A DNA stretch of 64,000 nucleotides from Adiantum capillus-veneris (taxonomy: Eukaryota; Streptophyta; Polypodiopsida; Polypodiales; Pteridaceae), in NCBI GenBank assembly GCA_014529385.2, contig CM043958.1:78728669-78792668 (forward strand), given 5' to 3'. Below, piece after piece: positions 53,594 to 62,922 of this stretch. The notes under the pieces were generated by a model. The model did not search any database, was not told the DNA's origin, and saw only the letters and a list, made by a program, of their open reading frames with translations. Position numbers and translations under genes: made by a program. Position 1 is the first letter of the stretch. The number at the start of each line of letters is the position of its first letter.

Positions 53594-53956
53594 TTCGGGG
53601 GGGGTCACTTAATAATTATGTGACTATCACGTGAGTGCAGTAGAAGGGGTTATTAAATTTCATTTTTTCTCACATTTTATAGGGTTCGACCTGACTCATA
53701 GAGGTTTGAGAGTTTAGGGGGTCACTTAATAGTTTTGTGACTATCACGTGAGTGCAGCAGAAGGGGTTATTAAATCTCATTTCTTCTCACAATTTTACAT
53801 ACAAAAGGGTATTGTAAAATGGAATTGAAAAAAAAATTACAAATTGAATAGAAAAAGGATGTATTTTATTAGTCAAAATTTTTTAGATAAGGAGTTTTAA
53901 AAATAGTTCTTGAACGCACGTGATATACACATTTTATACATAGTGACCCCCCTCGA
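53594..53956. mobile_element. MITE copy 4 with duplicated left end
   Basis: A 244-bp MITE (53713-53956) with inverted ends (GGGGGTCACT left, AGTGACCCCCCTCG right), plus an extra 119 bp (53594-53712) that repeats its left end together with target flank. The 9-bp duplication GTTTGAGAG occurs at 53585, 53704 and 53957, consistent with one insertion followed by a tandem duplication. Confidence 0.85.
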
Positions 53957-54179
53957 GTTTGAGAGATATGAGGAAATTAGTAATCCTATCGCCTACGTCA
54001 CACGTGACATGAAACGGAAAACGCTTTTTATTTACACAAACGGCCATAAACATATCGTGTGCTTAAATCAATGTGCTAAACATGATGAAACAAATATGGA
54101 CCAACTTCATACACACCCGACAAGTCCAGACATACCCTTGTAGATGAAAAAGCAACCACGGAGGGGGTAGTTACTTAGA

Positions 54180-55245
54180 AAACGAAGTAGAGAGAGAAGG
54201 TGATCAAAATGACAACGAAGTTTAGATCTTCTTATCGTGCTTTAGGAGTGATTACAGGCTATCAAAAATATTCTTGATTTGCCGCAAGATAGCGTGATGA
54301 GAGCTATGTAGAGGTTTTCACCATGAAGTCGTTCAGAACACGCACACCATGAAAAGAGAAGAGAAGATAGTAAGAAAGTAGAGAGAGTGCGTTCTTCTTC
54401 TTTTGCTCGCAGAAGATCTTATGGAGATGGTGATGGAGAGCTTGCACCCCTCTATATAATAGATACATATTGTCGAGCAATAGTAGACGCAACTATCGTT
54501 GCTGAAAATTGAGCCTTGCAGGTCAATTTATAGCTACTCTGCCAGGCTGAAGTGAGGCCGAAGTGAATAGGTAGTGCTATCTCTTAGCTTAGATTAGGTA
54601 CCAGCTTTTGGGAAATCTTGCTAAAAGCATGGCCTTTCCTTCCGGTGATCAACTTAATAATTTCCTTCAATTTTTATAGTAAAAACTAACTAACTAGACA
54701 ATATTCGGTAACTAATGTGATCGTGAGTAGACTATGCTGCACCGTGCTGCCTCGACATAGTTATGGCGTTTTGGTACTATCCTTACGTATTTACAGTGTT
54801 GCTTTTTATAAAAATAATTCTCGTAAAAATCTCTTTTAATCCCGTTTCTTCACTTGATCTTCGTTTGTAAACTTGATGATGACTAAAAATAATATTTTTG
54901 TATTTAGGTCATTCCAAAAAGCACGTTGCTTTTCAAAAACGGCAAAAAGCATGAAAGTTAATTAAGCGTAAAAAGATTTTTTTTAAAAAATGGAACCACG
55001 GGTTTTCCTTGTCTATCAGAACAAGAAAATGGGTTCGCTTTTTAATAAAAAGCACTAAAATTTATGTAAAGCTTAAAATAGCGTGAAAAGCCTTCAAAAA
55101 GCAAATATCTACACAATTGAACCATATCTTTCCTGGGACTCCTAGATTAAGGATCCAACCTTGATTTTTGCAAAAAAGCATCGAAAAGCAAAAAAAGCAT
55201 GAAAAAGCTAAAAAAGTAGATTTTTTAAAAAATTAGACCAAACAT
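54180..55245 (-). repeat. Degraded LTR related to the LTR of gypsy G
   Basis: 54565-55245 aligns with 16059-16790 (shared GCTATCTCTTAGC-like start, AGACTATGCTGCA, GAACCACGGGTT). Downstream on the minus strand a TATA-like CTATTATATAGAGG (about 54460) is followed by a CT-rich stretch typical of R-U5. No adjoining PBS or gag was found, so it is a solo or truncated LTR. Confidence 0.55.
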
Positions 55246-56807
55246 AGCTTCATGGATGTCATGACCGTGTTGTTTGAACATAAAACTCCCATCGCTTCCA
55301 TGGAGATGCCCCATGGATGGAAAATGATGAAAAGGGACCAAAATGGGATTCATTGAAGTCGGGGTTAACTCAAAACTTTCGTCGAGACAAAACCTTAAAT
55401 TTCCAAGAGATTCGTTGATTCCTAAGGTCTTGTTTGAGTAGAAAAATTAAAAGAAAATAGTAATTAAGGGATTATAACTCAATGAGCTTAATCTAAATTT
55501 AAACTAGGATTAAAACCTTTACCGAGAAGTTTGACGTGAAAAGCCTAGCATAATATAGAGATTTGTGTGTGAGCTTGTCTTCGTGTTTGTAAAAACGTCA
55601 GCGCAGGTGTTTACCTGTGGGATACGATGGGGGATGTTCCTTTTTAGCTAGGACTAATGACCGTTGGTCTATGTTTTGAGCTCAGGTTCATTTATTGCCC
55701 TAGAAATGGGATTGAACGGGAGTGCGTCTCAACTGGGTGATATGGACCTGCGGATGCGTCTAGAAATCGGCCTAGTCTGGGTAGGCCTGATGCGGATGCG
55801 AAAAGGAGGAAGGAAAAAGGATCCATGGAGGGATCATGATAAGGGATGAGGATGTGACTTAATTAAGGAACTCTTCAAATTGTTTGGTAAAAAGGAACCT
55901 TGAAAAGGCTAAGAACCTAAAGGGGCTACTCCGCAAATGTCTTCATCAGCTGGACCTTTGCTCTTCTTCTCGGGATTATTGATTTGAAAGAAACCTAAAG
56001 TAGATTATCTTTGAAACATTTCCCACACAAGATAAAGAAAAAATAAGAATCGGAATCTGTGTAAAGGTGTCGCCTCCATACATGGCAGAGGAGATACGAT
56101 ACCCGAGTCCTAGGACGAGGATAGGGATATGCCTGGCGAAGTATATGTGATTGCTTGAAAGATAACTAGATAATTTTACTAACATTAAAGGAAAAAGAAA
56201 GTAGAAATATTGTATAAAGAAGGTGAAAACGACCTGATAAATGCACATTCGCAAGGGTATGCAACAGTTTGCATGCTGCTTTCAAATGGTTGAAATGTAT
56301 TCTTGGTTTGGCATGATTGGAATACTGTTTTCTAGTATGATAGTATTACCTTGGGAAGGTGCATTTATCAAACGGTTCGGTGGGTGGGCGGATTTTGGAC
56401 GGTTAATTGTTGGCCGGAAAGTTGAACCCGATTTTATGTTGTCCTAGAAGAAGAGTCAAGAGCGGGGGAAAGGGATTCCGATCTACGGAGCGGGAGAAAA
56501 ACCTGGGATTGAGAGATTTGTGTATATTATAATACACTCACCTTAGGGGAACACATTGACGGCTCTGCTTGGTCATAACCAGGAAAAAAGCGTCAATGAT
56601 GTTGAACCAAGGTTGAATTAGAGAACTCCCACCAGTTGACCCTGGAAGGTTGAGTTCAAAGTTAGTCTGATGTCTTTGATTAGTAAGTTGACCGGGGTAA
56701 GCAAAGGTTCTTCGTGGCTAAGGGATCCATATGAGATAAAGTGAATGTTATCACCCCCTTGAGTTGGCATCAAAGAGCAGGTGGAGTCCTGTCTTGGTGT
56801 CGGTCTC
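55246..56807. other. About 1.5 kb unexplained sequence
   Basis: From about 55600 the plus strand becomes G-rich and differs in texture from all other parts. The 56241-56447 frame has no recognised domain. There are no detectable repeats within the window. It could be the 3' region of another gypsy element, because a PPT and LTR start follow directly, or unrelated inserted DNA. Confidence 0.4.
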
Positions 56808-56819
56808 AAGCGGGAGGGA
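56808..56819 (+). other. Polypurine tract before a short LTR
   Basis: AAGCGGGAGGGA immediately before TGTTGGAG. A PPT here means that the sequence to the left belongs to an element ending at this LTR. Confidence 0.6.
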
Positions 56820-56886
56820 TGTTGGAGATCACGGTGTATCCATTTGGATATGGTACAGTCAGTGGTCCCCTGGCATAGCCCTCACA
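56820..56886 (+). repeat. Possible 67-bp LTR of gypsy E
   Basis: TGTTGGAGATC to CCCTCACA, bounded by a PPT on the left and a PBS on the right. Very short for a gypsy LTR; either a compact LTR or the joined remains of a longer one. Confidence 0.45.
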
Positions 56887-56888
56887 AG

Positions 56889-56900
56889 TGGTATCAGAGC
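56889..56900 (+). other. Primer-binding site of gypsy E
   Basis: TGGTATCAGAGC, complement of initiator-Met tRNA, 137 bp before gag. Confidence 0.9.
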
Positions 56901-57026
56901 GTGATTTTTGTCCTTGGATAGATAAAGGTCTATCTTTAAAAATAATTTAACTAGTGTTGTATATCTAAAAGGTTTTTCAACTCGATTGCGAAGAGAAAGG
57001 ATATTTTTTGTCACAACCATAAAAAT

Positions 57027-58010
57027 ATGCCGAGTAGATTCACAAGAAGTCGGGCTACTCGAGATTTACCAATAGTTAGTGCTTCAGATCATACGCCACT
57101 CGATTCACAAGTGCCACCCACACCCCAAGTTACCCTTGTGCCACGTCCCAAACAAATGTCGCTTGTTGCAGCCCTTGCAGAGGATTTTGGGTGTGACAAG
57201 GATTTAAGGCCCTTCTCAAATATGTACAACCGCATCCATTTTTAGGCATGGGTGATGATGTGCCTACCCTACTAGAAGAATGGATAATTCAAATGGATGA
57301 CTACTTTGCTCTTGCTGGTTACAATTCAGTAGCTCAAGGGATAATGGGGAGAGCCAAGCTAGAAGGACCTGCAAAAACATGGTGGAAGCTGAACTGTCAA
57401 ACTCACCAAGTAGCAGAGGTGACTCAAAGTTGGGATGAGTTAAAGCATCATCTCAAGGAATGCTATCTTCCACTAGTCTACTCCACCACTAAGATGAAAG
57501 AGTTTCTTTCATGCAAGCTGGGAAATAGGTATGTCGAAGTGTCCGGCTTTCAAAGATATGCTCCTCTCATGACAGAGGAGCAGAATCTAAGTTGCTTCAT
57601 CCTTGGACTTGGAGGAGATATGTCTCCTGAAAAGTAGAGTCCCTCCAACCTGTCTCGCTCACAAAAGCTTTAATCCGGGCCAAGTCAAAGCATAAGAGAC
57701 TTTTTAAAGGAGGCACCACAACTAATAGGAAGCAAGAATTTCCTTCTTACCAAGGTTAGCCCTGTCAAGCAAATAGAGTACCATTTATATCAAAGCCAGT
57801 TGCCCAGCACAACCGCCACCACACTTTGTTCGTGTGAACGCCCTTCCAGTCACTCAAAGTGGAAGAAAAATTCAATGCTACAAGTGCCTACAGTTTGGTC
57901 ATAAGAAGGTTGAATGCCCTAAAGGAAATGACTCCAGTAATTAGGGCCCCCATGTTAACCGTCTAAATCCACCCAATCAAGGAAGACAATTCAGAAACCT
58001 TCAAACCAGA
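57027..58010 (+). pseudogene. gag: Gypsy E gag
   Basis: Start MPSRFTRSRATRDLPIVSAS at 57027; a stop (TAG, 57243-57245) precedes the core at 57248-57637 (WIIQMDDYFALAGYNSVAQG, KLEGPAKTWWKLNCQTHQVA, SWDELKHHLKECYLP). After degraded sequence the zinc knuckle CYKCLQFGHKKVEC (CX2CX4HX4C, complete) lies at about 57874-57915. Confidence 0.87.
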
Positions 58011-58749
58011 GTGAGAAATCAAGCACAGGCAAGACCTAATCCTATACCTCATCTTCATGGACAAGATCTAGCCAACAACCCACCTAGAGCGTCAACTGTG
58101 AAATTCATTTCAGTAAAGGATGAAATGGAGGAGCAAGCCCACATCTATGCTGCCTTGGATCCGAGTGGCCAAAATCGTCAATTCTCCATTCTTGAGACTA
58201 AGGGAGAGTATGAGGGTAAACCCTCTTTCCTTTATTATTGATTCTGGTAGCTCACATTCATTTTTGTTACCTAACAATGTAATAATATTGCAAGTCACCT
58301 CCCAACCCACAGGCCGTAAGTTACGGGTTTCTCTAGCAACTAGATCCACTATTTTGACATATGAACAAACGATAGATCTATCGTTTCAACTAGAAGGTCA
58401 CTCAACCCAAGAAAGATTCATAATCCTAAAGATGGGCCAATTTGAAGGAATCCTAGGGATGGATTGGCTGAGCAAAAATAAAGCCAAAATCCATTGCAAT
58501 GAAGGAAGCATCTCTTTTTCAAACTCAAAGGGTGAACAAGTCTTAGTGCAAGGAAGAACAGGGAAATCTCCCCCGAAAGTGGTCAAAGCCAGTCATTTGG
58601 TTAAGGGGTCAAAGAAAGGGCTATCAATTTATGTTATAAGACTCAATAAACCAGAGACCGAATCAAAAGAATCAGAGCCTGAATGGCTAAATAAATATCA
58701 AGATATTTTTCTAGAGGAGTTAACAAATCTTCCAACACTAGGAAATTAG
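58011..58749 (+). pseudogene. pol: Gypsy E protease
   Basis: The 58120-58749 frame (209 codons) contains LSFIIDSGSSHSFL, the retropepsin active site DSG, then GQFEGILGMDWLSKNKAKIH, the conserved GMDWL block of plant gypsy protease, and the linker into RT (WLNKYQDIFLEELTNLP). One shift separates it from the upstream frame 58011-58241. This is the best preserved gypsy protease in the window. Confidence 0.9.
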
Positions 58750-59223
58750 TACCTGAGATCGAGCTCATTCCTAGTGCACAACCGATAGCAAGGACTCCCT
58801 ACAAGATGTCACCTTCTGAATCCATAGAGCTAAAGAATCAGTTGACTAAGCTTTTGGAACAAGGTTTCATCAAATGCAGTGTCTCTCCTTCGGGTGCTCC
58901 TGTGCTCTTCCAAAAGAAGAAAAATGGAACGTTCAGACTTTGCATAGATTTTTGAGGCGTAAAACAATGCACTATCAAGAACAAGTATCCCTTGCCTCGC
59001 ATAGATGAGCTTTTTGATCGACTCGGTGGTTCCAAATTTTCACCAAGATTGATCTCAAGTCAGTTGGCTATTACCAAGCTGGGATAAAAAAGGAGGATAT
59101 TCCAAAAACAGATTTCAACACAAGGTTTGGGAATTATGAGTTCATTGTCATGCCTTTTGGCCTAACTAATGCCCCTCCCACATCTCATGACTTACCTCTT
59201 TAGGACAGAGTTAGATGATTTTG
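58740..59223 (+). pseudogene. pol: Gypsy E reverse transcriptase, N-terminal part
   Basis: Reads [78 protein letters not shown] and [11 protein letters not shown], then breaks at 59223 just before the catalytic YXDD block because F2 is inserted. TGA replaces the Tyr/Arg codon after CIDF, and two shifts occur. Confidence 0.87.
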
Positions 59224-60145
59224 TGTGGGACGTGTGTCTAACCTCACTATCCTATCTTATTGCAGATTTAGCGAGAACCACGATTAAATTGTCAATCCAT
59301 GGGACGAAGATCACTAGACTAGTGCATAGAGGCTACAAGAGGTTTTCAATCTCTTGGAAAACAACAAACAACTCACATCTAACTCAAGCTACACTCAAGT
59401 TATTGAAATCACCAAAAACCAATCGCTCATTGGCAAACAAATCACATCTGTTACAGCATCAAATGACATTCAAACGTAAGGAAACTTCTAGGACATGTTT
59501 ATAAGACCTAAGCACACATGCTTGTGATCTCAAATCCCACTTTCGGTCAAGTGCCAAAATCGTGATTAATAACAGTCGTGGATTTTTGACCTAGTCGTTT
59601 TCAACCTAGAATGCACCTAAATGCTTAGCAATGATGCACCAATATTCCGCCTATGCTTAGTTTTTTATTTTGAAGTAGAAATTCCTACTTATGATGAAAT
59701 TAGGCTACGGGTCGACGACGCCAAAAGCTACGAAATACTATGATGTGTTTATGTCAATGCATAGAGCTCTTACCTGCGGTTTGAATGCAACAAACATGAC
59801 TGCAATGTGATAATCGGGGAGGGAGTAGGAAGCATGAGAAGGAGAGAAGTGAGCGCTGTTAGCTCACGCTATGCATTTCATTATCCAAACATAAAATTAA
59901 CTTAGAAAAATTGGCTTCTATACCTTAGCCAAGGTTTTTGGTGGTGAAAATTGATAATCTGGGAGCTCCAACTAAAGATAGGTACTGACAGGTTGATACA
60001 ATCTAGAAGCTTGTAGCCCCGACTCATCTATTAAAAGTTTATCCAAAAAATAGGAGTTACAATATTCCCAATTTATAAAACATAATAAGTGTTTTTACAA
60101 TGAGAGCTCCAAAAATGGTATCTGAGAGTTAGCTTGCTGTTAGCA
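59224..60145 (-). repeat. 3' LTR of F2
   Basis: 922 bp, TGTGGGACGT to TGTTAGCA, homologous to 47858-48685. It contains a stretch (about 59554-59590, AATCGTGATTAATAAC) resembling the palindrome of the array at 63013-63605. Confidence 0.8.
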
Positions 60146-60159
60146 TTTCCCCCCTCCTC

Positions 60160-62922
60160 GCGTGTGTCATCCCTTGACACAACTTTATGGGTCGAAGTAG
60201 TCTTTAGGTTGATGGCTGGTAAGGCGGTCTTTAAGCTCATTTAAGACCTTTTTGTATATGATTTTTCTCTCTTTATGTGGCACCAACAAGAACTGCATAG
60301 TGAGTCTGTTTTTCAGCTCTACTACGGAGTAGGCTACAAATCTAGATGTTAGGTTGCTGATCACTGGCCCAAAATATCTTCATTTGCCAAGTGAAGAATC
60401 CTTGTGTAGAACGCTTTCTCAAACGCCAACATATTGTGTGAAGGTAAGAACATACATCTGGAGTAGAAGTCATAGGTACTCAACAGCTGGTTGACTCTTT
60501 GAAGCTCAGCTATTTCTTTTAGTAGTTCTTCTTCTTGTTGCACCCGCATTAAAGCCAGGTCTCTGTGCTAAGATTGCTCCAGTTTAATCTCTAGCTCAAG
60601 TTCCTTGTTCTTTTGGTCTAATGCTTTGTAGACCTAGTATATTCCTTTGATCGAGACCACTGCGGGATTTTCTCGTATTTGCTGCAAGAAAGTTGCTTGA
60701 TCATTTATTCTTTGCTTTGAGTATTGTAGGGAGGCATTGGCTACATCTAACTGTACTTTCATCTTCTGAACTGACAGGGTTGTAGTTAGAAGTTTGTTGG
60801 TAACTTCTGTCAGCTGTTCATCTTTTGCTTTGCAAGCATTTGAAAACTTCGTAAGTAGATCACCGAGCTCCTCCATCTCCTTTGTTCTTTATCTCTTGCT
60901 GGCTGATGTTGTTCATCTTCAGCTTTCAATTCCTACACTTGCCTTTGTCGATCGGTGATGACATTTAACCTCTCATCTAACTCCCCTTGGAGAGCGTCAA
61001 TCACCAAGTTCTTTAGCCTTTGTGTTGCGGCTAAGTTCTGTTGTTCGGAGTCTTTTTGTCACGTCCTGCATTTGCTTTGCATATCCGTTGACTTGCAAGA
61101 TTACCTCATTGTTTGATTGCTAATCTCTATTTTGTGCTAGCTGCCTTGATGTTTCTGGAGTCTCTTGTGTATCTCTCGGCTGCATCGTGGCGGCTGGTTG
61201 TTCTTGCCCTTGAGGCTATGGCTAGTCTTTTTCCACTTTATCATCATGAGGCTTCGTGGATGCCTCGGCCTTTTCTTGTTGTGTAGAGGTAGAAGGGTTT
61301 TTTTTTAAACTGTGTTCTCTTGTTTTCTCAAACTTTGTGGTGTCCTTTGGTACGGGACTCGCTACCCTTTCCGTCTATGGCTCTTGCTCTTGCTCTTTGT
61401 GTTGCTCTTGTGTAGTAGCTACCTGTTGTGCAGATTCAGCTGCTTCTCTTTGTTCACTCTCTGTCTCTTTTGGAGGTTCAATTTCTCTGGCTTTATCCGC
61501 TGGTGAAGGTGGTGGGCTTGGCATGGGGTAATCATGTTGTTCCGAAGCAGGTGAAGAAGGTCGGGAAGGAATATCACCTTGATCATGCTGTGCTTCTCCT
61601 TGTGCAATTGCTTCCTCTGCTTGCTTTTGCTGCTCCGCCGCCACTTTAGCTTTCCATTCTGCTTCTTGGGCTTCTTTCAGCTTCAAAGATTCTACTACCT
61701 GATACATTTTTTCAAGTAACTCGGTGGGATCTTCTGCCTATTTCCTGGTATGGTGCTTTTTTCTTGGTCCTTTCAATCCAATTGGTACCCATTTTGTCGG
61801 GAACTTTCCTTGAGCTTGGTAGATCCATTTGTAGGATTTCTTTTCTCTTTCAAACCTGGCTTGTTTCTGTTGCGGCTCATTCTGATGTGCTACCACTGGC
61901 TTTTATTTTCATCTCTTCCCTTTGTGCTCTTTTTTCCTCATTATTTGAGCTTTTGCTACTATGTCGTTCTGGCGAGCTCTCTGCAGACTCTTCATCAGAC
62001 TTGTATGTTCTCTTGGTAGATCTTATGGCTCAAGGGGAAGGTTGTGCTGACACTATCCAAGTGTTTCAATCTAGGGCAGGTGGCAAGTTGTCTGCCATGC
62101 CGATAGCATGGTAGGCAATTCTGTTTAGAACCTTTGATGCTCCCAGATATGTTATTTTTCCCTCTTTCTTTGTCCCCTTCAATGTGGACAACACGTATTG
62201 TGCATGGTCAATTGGTTGCCTGGTTGTTGATTTGAGAACTTGTGTAAATGTTGTGGCAACCGCATGATTGGGTGTCTATACCTTGGCAGTCTCTTGGCGA
62301 GGAAGTGGAAGTGCTGATGATACAACCTTGCAGGCTCCTCCACCTATTTCTAGATGAGATCGGCAAATGTGGCAACGGCAATTTCCTTGGTGAAAGTTCC
62401 TACCGTCTTTCTATCTCTTACCCTCATTATCATTCCTTCTATTGACAATTTTTGAGCTTCTGCCACTATGTCTTTTGTAATCACCACCTCGACTTTGTTC
62501 ACTTGCTGATCAGAGATTTGACCGGTTCCATCTTCTTTGATCATGGACAAGAACTCATAAGCTTTTTGGAGATCCACTCCACATGGCTCTTGTTCATAAA
62601 ACTCTCTGAGTCCAAGCCTTCTGTTGGCTTCTTTTGTCTCGGGCTTTGTGGCAACATCATAAACTTCTTTTGGTAGAAGTTGTAGTTCTACCTGATGTCC
62701 TTCTTCACTCTTGAATCTGCCTGTGAGGAACACTGTGGTGTTATGCTCTTCCAACTGTTCTCTTGAGAGATAGGTAGCTTCTCCTTTTGCGAGAGCTTCT
62801 TCTTGGCCCGCTCTGCGGCTTGCATGGCTCCTGTTAAGTGAATAGAGTGTCAAAGTTAGTAGATTTGGAAGATTTTTTTCTAAAATGTCCGTCACTCCGA
62901 AATGCTGACAAATTGAGTCCAA
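60160..62922 (-). pseudogene. F-family protein, longer but internally deleted copy (F2)
   Basis: From the N-terminus: 62350-62922 (ATYLSREQLEEHNTTVFLTG, ANRRLGLREFYEQEPCGVDL, DIVAEAQKLSIEGMIMRVRD, VGTFTKEIAVATFADLI); after a shift, 62350-62000 reads VLKSTTRQPIDHAQYVLSTL, KITYLGASKVLNRIAYHAIG; 61375-61707 is Glu/Ala/Gln/Pro-rich (EAEWKAKVAAEQQKQAEEAI, PMPSPPPSPADKAREIEPPK); 60634-60876 is coiled coil (KDEQLTEVTNKLLTTTLSVQ); 60361-60549 jumps from ELQRVNQLLS to FYSRCMFLPSHNMLAFEKAF, skipping about 290 residues present in F1; the end reads VELKNRLTMQFLLV and DRLTSHQPKDYF. Product unknown; estimated full length well above 900 residues. Confidence 0.55.

Larger units (their letters stand above)
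56820..59223 (+). mobile_element. Ty3/gypsy retrotransposon E, 5' part
   Basis: Plus strand: LTR end, PBS, gag, zinc knuckle, protease, and reverse transcriptase up to the site where F2 was inserted. The remaining pol and 3' LTR lie beyond the window. Stops and shifts are present in gag and RT. Confidence 0.85.

Noticed and set aside
56241-56447. 68-codon frame as an organelle gene fragment
   Set aside because: I could not match it to any organelle protein with confidence; noted only as unexplained sequence.
61256-61531. Cys/Ser-rich plus-strand frame resembling a secreted peptide
   Set aside because: It is the antisense shadow of the Glu/Ala/Gln-rich linker of the F2 protein.
61750-62114. 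Plus-strand hydrophobic frames suggesting membrane segments
   Set aside because: They lie antisense to the F2 coding region, which reads better on the minus strand.
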